From an uncultured Clostridia bacterium (GTDB taxonomy: Bacteria; Bacillota; Clostridia; TANB77; CAG-508), in the NCBI GenBank assembly GCA_944386375.1, contig CALXAW010000044.1:1-10159 (forward strand): a DNA stretch of 10,159 nt. Reading direction: 5' to 3'. The translations under genes and the position numbers were made by a program. Positions 6,613 through 10,159 of the stretch are shown piece after piece. How positions within the stretch are numbered: position 1 is the stretch's first letter; each line of letters starts with the position of its first letter. Below the pieces are notes generated by a model, which ran no database searches, had not been told where the DNA came from, and saw nothing but the letters and a program-made list of their open reading frames with translations.

Positions 6613-7868
6613 TGTTTTTCTTCCTCCTTTCCTTCAAGATTATTTGTATATTGTGTTCCTGCCAATTCAACAGGAATACTAGCACCGTTTCCAAGCAGTT
6701 TGTCTCCACCTGGCATAGCAGGCTTATCTAATAAAGCTCTTGCTTCATTTGGAGTATATATAAAACTAGACACTGCTTTGCTTAGTGTCTCTATCTGTGT
6801 TTTTAAATCTGCTCTTAATATAACTGCTACATTAAATTTAAAATAATATCCATTATCTATTTCTTCTCTTGATAAAAGTTTATAATTCAATTCTTCTTCA
6901 TATTGTTTTAATATGTACAACATTGTATCTACATAAAAACTTAATTGTTGCGATTCTGAACTAGCATAGCTAGATTTTTCATAATCACCAATCTGGTTGG
7001 GTTTTATTCCAAAAGCAGATGCTATTTGTAAAGCACTATATTTTTTAATATCAATAAATTGACTATCAGCTAAATTGACATTTAAAGGCGTTAGTGTGGT
7101 TCCAACTGGAATTGGAATTATATTTTTAACCTCTTCATCGTCTAAATCACTTCCTGCAAAATCTTCTATCATCTCTTTAAACTTTTTTAAGTTGTCTCCT
7201 GTTAAGTCAGCTGTATATTGAACTACAGCCTTAGCTGTAAAACCACTTTTATACATCTGATTTAACATCTTTTGAGATTTTATGTTTCCTGTAATAGTAG
7301 ATTTTAACTGTTCTCTAACAGGTATTCCTTTTATTCCATCAAAACTGTTTGATGTTTTTAAATGTATTATCTGTTCAGAAGAAAATTTATATAATTTCCC
7401 TCCATGCGAATATATATAATAAATATCTGGTAAATCACTTAATATTTTATTATTGTCATACCAAATTTCCACTTCATCAGATGGTAAAATCCATAATGTC
7501 GTTTTTTTACCTGCCCCTTTTATCCATGCATAGGCATCTCCATAATGATTCCTGTTTTGTTCCATTGTAGACCAAAATGTTGTTGAAGTCATATAAGGAT
7601 TTGGTCTATCGTGTAAAGCAAAATAAAGGGGATGTCCTCTTGCAGTAATGACTCCTCCATCTTCATTATGTTGTAATAATTTTAATGGCAATTTTCCTAC
7701 CGATTCACTTAAAACTTTTAGACAAGCAAAATAAGTCGCTTCAGATAATGCTTTTTCTTTTGTTCCACGTAATCCAAGAAAATCAATTAGCTGTTGCATT
7801 TCTATGTCTTGACTTGTTTTATTCGTTAATATTCTGTAAGCTGTCTTTATTCGTTCTTTAAGTTTCAC
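6558..7868 (-). CDS. Phage portal protein, HK97/lambda-like family
   Basis: This 436-residue protein forms the dodecameric ring at one head vertex through which DNA enters and leaves, and on which the terminase docks. Family features include ALSEATYFACLKVLSESVGK at 40-59 (first conserved helix), LPLKLLQ, HPLYFALHDRPNPYMTSTTF at 79-98, the GDAYAWI strand at 110-116, a central region with SFDGIKGIPV, a stem/tunnel helix region with SKFIDIKKYSALQIASAFGIKP-like sequence, and a C-terminal segment TPNEARALLDKPAMPGGD common in this family. The start is a GTG at 7868, chosen because AGGAGGT is 4 bases upstream and the next Met is internal at residue 24. It starts 2 bases after the large terminase stop, and its end overlaps the protease gene. 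Length is normal for the family. Confidence 0.96.
   Translation of the reverse strand: MKLKERIKTAYRILTNKTSQDIEMQQLIDFLGLRGTKEKALSEATYFACLKVLSESVGKLPLKLLQHNEDGGVITARGHPLYFALHDRPNPYMTSTTFWSTMEQNRNHYGDAYAWIKGAGKKTTLWILPSDEVEIWYDNNKILSDLPDIYYIYSHGGKLYKFSSEQIIHLKTSNSFDGIKGIPVREQLKSTITGNIKSQKMLNQMYKSGFTAKAVVQYTADLTGDNLKKFKEMIEDFAGSDLDDEEVKNIIPIPVGTTLTPLNVNLADSQFIDIKKYSALQIASAFGIKPNQIGDYEKSSYASSESQQLSFYVDTMLYILKQYEEELNYKLLSREEIDNGYYFKFNVAVILRADLKTQIETLSKAVSSFIYTPNEARALLDKPAMPGGDKLLGNGASIPVELAGTQYTNNLEGKEEEKQWMERTLENILTKLLKQV
6623..6630 (-). promoter_or_regulatory. Ribosome binding site that supports the overlapping protease start
   Basis: AAAGGAGG on the minus strand lies 10 bases before the ATG at 6612, inside the portal coding sequence (Gly-Lys-Glu-Glu codons near its end). 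Without it the 55-base overlap of the two genes would be doubtful. Confidence 0.75.
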
Positions 7869-7870
7869 TT

Positions 7871-9592
7871 TTACCTCCTATTCCAACACATTGTTTGTAA
7901 ATAATCTTCCATTTCTTTGTTGTAATCTACTGTTTCTTCTTCTTTTAACTTCATTTGTGTTATATGTGCATCTATCATAGCATCAACAGGGTCTATTCTT
8001 TTATTTTTAGCATTCTTTTCTTTGTCTATTTTTTTCTCTCCAAAACTGTTTTTTACTATTTTAGCATTAGAAACACTATAACTTAATAATTCTTCTTTTT
8101 TGTTATATTTTATTTTTTTAGATTCAATACTTAACTGCATATCTTCTGTTCCGTCATGTAAAAATCTAGCAGATTGTTTTATTTCTAAAAGTGGTACTCC
8201 AAATTCTTCCAAATCCCCTAAAAATCCATCTGCGTTGTGAGGATCATATCCTATTCCTTGTAGTTCCAAATCATATTCTTCTATAATATCTTTTAAATAT
8301 TTTATTATAAACTTGTAATCATTTTTATATGTAGATTGTCCACCTGTTACTGTTATTAAGTTTTCTGTTTCCCACAAATCATAAGGTGCTATATCTGTTG
8401 TTACATGTTCTTCCATTCTTGCTCTTGGCATAAAGGAATGTGTATAAATAAAAAACTCTTCATCTTCTAGTGGTACTTCAATCGCTAAAGTTGTTAAGTC
8501 TCCACCACTTGATAAGTCTAATCCTACATAACATTTTTTACCTTCTAAGTCTTTTAATTCTAATTCAGACTCACATTTTTTCCATTTTTGAGGGCTTATA
8601 AATTTATCTTCTGTGTTTTGTACCCATAAATTAAGAGACTTCGTCATAAAGTCTCTCAGTTCACTTCCTCCCATATCTCTAGCTGTATTCATATCTGTTA
8701 TTAAATTCTCTAAACCTTGTTCTGTAGCAGCTAAATAAGGATTAGCTTTTATTAAATTTTGGGGATTAAATATATCATCTTTTTCATTAAGTGCATAAAT
8801 ATCAACAAAAAAATCCTCTGCTGTTGCTATTCCTTTTAAAATGTTAATACAATATCGGTCCATTTCAAAACAAGCACTGTTTAATTTGTCTCCTCTTGTT
8901 GTTATTATACTAATTAATGTTTCTTCAAGTGCTCTGGTTCCATTATATATAGCCTTATATGTTTTTGCATCTGGGTGTTGGTGATATTCATCTATTGAAG
9001 CAAATATTGCTCTAAATCCCTCATCAAGTCCTCCCTCTTTTGACAATGCTTCTATTGTAGATTTTGTATCATTAGAAATTATAAGAGATTTATAATCTTT
9101 TATTTCAAATAATTCTTGTAAATCTTCGTCCGCTTCTATAAATTTTTTCATTTCTTCCCAGGCAATTCTTGCTTGTCTCTTTTTTGTTGCTACTGTGAAT
9201 AATTTTCCATAATTATAACCACTAAAACCTGCGATATATGTACCTTTTATACCATTTTCAAATGACTTTCCATTTTGTCTAGCCATAGATTTATAAGAAC
9301 GTCTAAAGCGTCTTTTCCCGTTTAATTTTAACCAACCAAAAGGACAACCAAAATCAAATATTTGTCCACCAACAAGTTTTACTTGCTTCTTCTCAAAGCC
9401 TTCTCCAATTGTTAATGTTTCAGCATATTGCAAAATTCTTTCTGATTTTTCTGGGTCCCATATATAAGGAAAATCTTTTGTTCCTTGTCTTTTTAAGTCT
9501 TCAAGATGTCTTTTACATGCAAGAATATGCAATTCTCCCATTTTGTTTTCATCTATTGTTTTTTTGGCATATTCTGTTACGCGATCAATCAT
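7871..9592 (-). CDS. terL: Large terminase subunit (packaging ATPase and nuclease)
   Basis: This 573-residue protein is the motor that translocates DNA into the prohead and the nuclease that cuts concatemers. The ATPase shows a Walker A-like motif ARQNGKS at 104-110, a Walker B-type motif IFASIDEYH at 196-204 with D201 and E202, and a coupling-like TTRG at 231-234. The C-terminal RNase H-type nuclease shows acidic residues at VGLDLSSGGD (D359), GIGYDPHNAD (D450) and RIDPVDAMIDA (D534, D537, D541). The RxNGKS form, the DEYHxH box and the order of motifs fit the group of terminases common in HK97-like Firmicute phages. All catalytic elements are present and the length is normal, so the enzyme looks intact. 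The ATG at 9592 overlaps the small subunit stop by one base (TAATG) with AAGGTGAT upstream. Confidence 0.97.
   Translation of the reverse strand: MIDRVTEYAKKTIDENKMGELHILACKRHLEDLKRQGTKDFPYIWDPEKSERILQYAETLTIGEGFEKKQVKLVGGQIFDFGCPFGWLKLNGKRRFRRSYKSMARQNGKSFENGIKGTYIAGFSGYNYGKLFTVATKKRQARIAWEEMKKFIEADEDLQELFEIKDYKSLIISNDTKSTIEALSKEGGLDEGFRAIFASIDEYHQHPDAKTYKAIYNGTRALEETLISIITTRGDKLNSACFEMDRYCINILKGIATAEDFFVDIYALNEKDDIFNPQNLIKANPYLAATEQGLENLITDMNTARDMGGSELRDFMTKSLNLWVQNTEDKFISPQKWKKCESELELKDLEGKKCYVGLDLSSGGDLTTLAIEVPLEDEEFFIYTHSFMPRARMEEHVTTDIAPYDLWETENLITVTGGQSTYKNDYKFIIKYLKDIIEEYDLELQGIGYDPHNADGFLGDLEEFGVPLLEIKQSARFLHDGTEDMQLSIESKKIKYNKKEELLSYSVSNAKIVKNSFGEKKIDKEKNAKNKRIDPVDAMIDAHITQMKLKEEETVDYNKEMEDYLQTMCWNRR
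7873..7879 (-). promoter_or_regulatory. Ribosome binding site deciding the GTG start of the portal gene
   Basis: AGGAGGT on the minus strand is formed by the last two Arg codons of the large terminase (AGG AGG) and its TAA stop, 4 bases before the GTG at 7868. It supports the GTG start and coupling of the two genes. Confidence 0.85.
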
Positions 9593-10092
9593 TAAATCAC
9601 CTTAAATTTAGTAAATTTGTTTTCTTTTGGTGGTTCTTTAGGTTTAGGCATAACTAATTTGGCTCTTGAAGATATTGATAGTCCCATGTCATTTGCACAT
9701 GCTCTACATTGTTTTAATGCTCTGGCTTGATAAGTTAAATATAAATCTATTTCGGATTTTATTTTATTCTTTTTGTCTATTTTTTTTGCTTCTAGTAATA
9801 AATCTTCTAGTTCTCTTATTTTTTTAGTGTACTTTATATAACTTGTATTAGAAATTAAATAATGAGCTAGACAATCTTCGTCTAACTCAGTTATAATTCC
9901 TATATCTAGCAGTATTTGTGATATTCTGTAAAATTCATTTTTTTCTTCTTCATTTAAGTATTCTGGCGGTTTAACATTTGTATGGTCTGTTGTTATTTCT
10001 GTACTTTGCCTTTCTTCTATCTCTGCCTTAGTCAAATGCTTTTTTCCTTTAGCCATAATCAAATTTATAGGCTCTCTTGGTCTTCCTGCCAT
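9592..10092 (-). CDS. terS: Small terminase subunit, P27-like
   Basis: This 166-residue protein would recognise the packaging start site on phage DNA and hand it to the large subunit. The N-terminus MAGRPREPINLIMAKGKKHL (residues 1-20) followed by KAEIEERQSTE is typical of the P27 group. PPEYLNEEEKNEFYRISQIL at about 42-61 and GIITELDEDCLAHYLISNTSY match its helical core. The KIRELEDLLLEAKK stretch (89-102) looks like an oligomerising coiled coil. The C-terminal end is basic and Pro-rich (MPKPKEPPKENKFTKFKV), as expected for the part contacting the large subunit. The ATG at 10092 is preceded by AAAGAGGTG. It is the first complete gene of the operon in the window and overlaps terL by one base, so the two subunits are likely made in step. 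Confidence 0.92.
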   Translation of the reverse strand: MAGRPREPINLIMAKGKKHLTKAEIEERQSTEITTDHTNVKPPEYLNEEEKNEFYRISQILLDIGIITELDEDCLAHYLISNTSYIKYTKKIRELEDLLLEAKKIDKKNKIKSEIDLYLTYQARALKQCRACANDMGLSISSRAKLVMPKPKEPPKENKFTKFKVI

Positions 10093-10159
10093 AAAACTAC
10101 ACCTCTTTTCATTTTTGTAGTCCTAAAATTGAATTTGGGGACTTTTTTGTGCAAAAGAG
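10093..10159 (-). other. Leader region upstream of the small terminase gene
   Basis: No complete gene is seen here. It holds the small terminase ribosome binding site and an imperfect dyad at 10119-10143: outer arms AGTCC and GGACT (5 bp), inner arms AAAT and ATTT around a 3-base loop, separated by a 2x2 mismatch. No U-run follows the hairpin in the minus direction, so it is not a terminator. One frame is open from the edge into the start of terS and stops after a short overlap, but nothing in its translation resembles a known protein. In related phages this region often lies between an HNH endonuclease gene and terS and may hold the cos or pac site. That is inference only. Confidence 0.4.

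Noticed and set aside
10110..10159. Promoter for the packaging operon (TTGCAC near 10154 with a possible -10 about 17 bases on)
   Set aside because: The only hexamer at the right distance (CAATTT) is a poor -10 match, and A+T-rich DNA yields such matches easily. The true promoter is probably outside the window.
1..10159. tRNA genes, CRISPR arrays, insertion sequences, diversity-generating repeats, toxin-antitoxin or defence genes
   Set aside because: I saw no cloverleaf, no regularly spaced repeats, no transposase or reverse transcriptase motifs, and no space between the structural genes for added cargo.

Overview
The window is one A+T-rich block in which every credible gene lies on the minus strand, so it reads from right to left. 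It is the packaging, head and tail-neck module of a tailed phage or prophage with a long non-contractile tail (siphovirus-like, HK97-type capsid). The base composition, the strong AGGAGG-type ribosome binding sites and the closeness of the major tail protein to the phi13-type family suggest a low-GC Firmicute host, most likely a clostridial relative. I cannot name the species, and I cannot tell an integrated prophage from a free phage, because no integrase, attachment site or host gene is in view.

The order in the direction of transcription (high to low coordinate) is: a short leader at the right edge; small terminase (P27-like); large terminase; portal; prohead protease; major capsid protein with a fused N-terminal scaffold region; head-tail connector (gp6/gp15-like); head-closure protein; HK97 gp10-like protein; tail terminator-like protein; major tail protein (phi13 family); intrinsic terminator; tail assembly chaperone G; frameshifted chaperone extension T; and the N-terminal 656 residues of the tape measure protein, which runs off the left edge.

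The terminase pair cuts DNA and pumps it through the portal into a prohead made of the capsid protein and matured by the protease. The connector, closure, gp10-like and terminator-like proteins then seal the head and join it to a tail tube of major tail protein, whose length is set by the tape measure with help from the G and GT chaperones. Genes are packed tightly, with 1- to 55-base overlaps or gaps of only a few bases, and several ribosome binding sites lie inside the 3' end of the preceding gene. This implies one translationally coupled transcript. There is no gene-free stretch of 300 bases or more.

I looked for an undescribed accessory system (defence genes, toxin-antitoxin, diversity-generating element, CRISPR, RNA genes, mobile element) and saw none: this is an ordinary structural module. 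The points that merit a second look are the G/GT frameshift, which needs a +1 (or -2) shift instead of the usual -1; a perfect 11-bp hairpin with a U-rich tail between the major tail protein and the chaperones; and an imperfect dyad just upstream of the small terminase gene.
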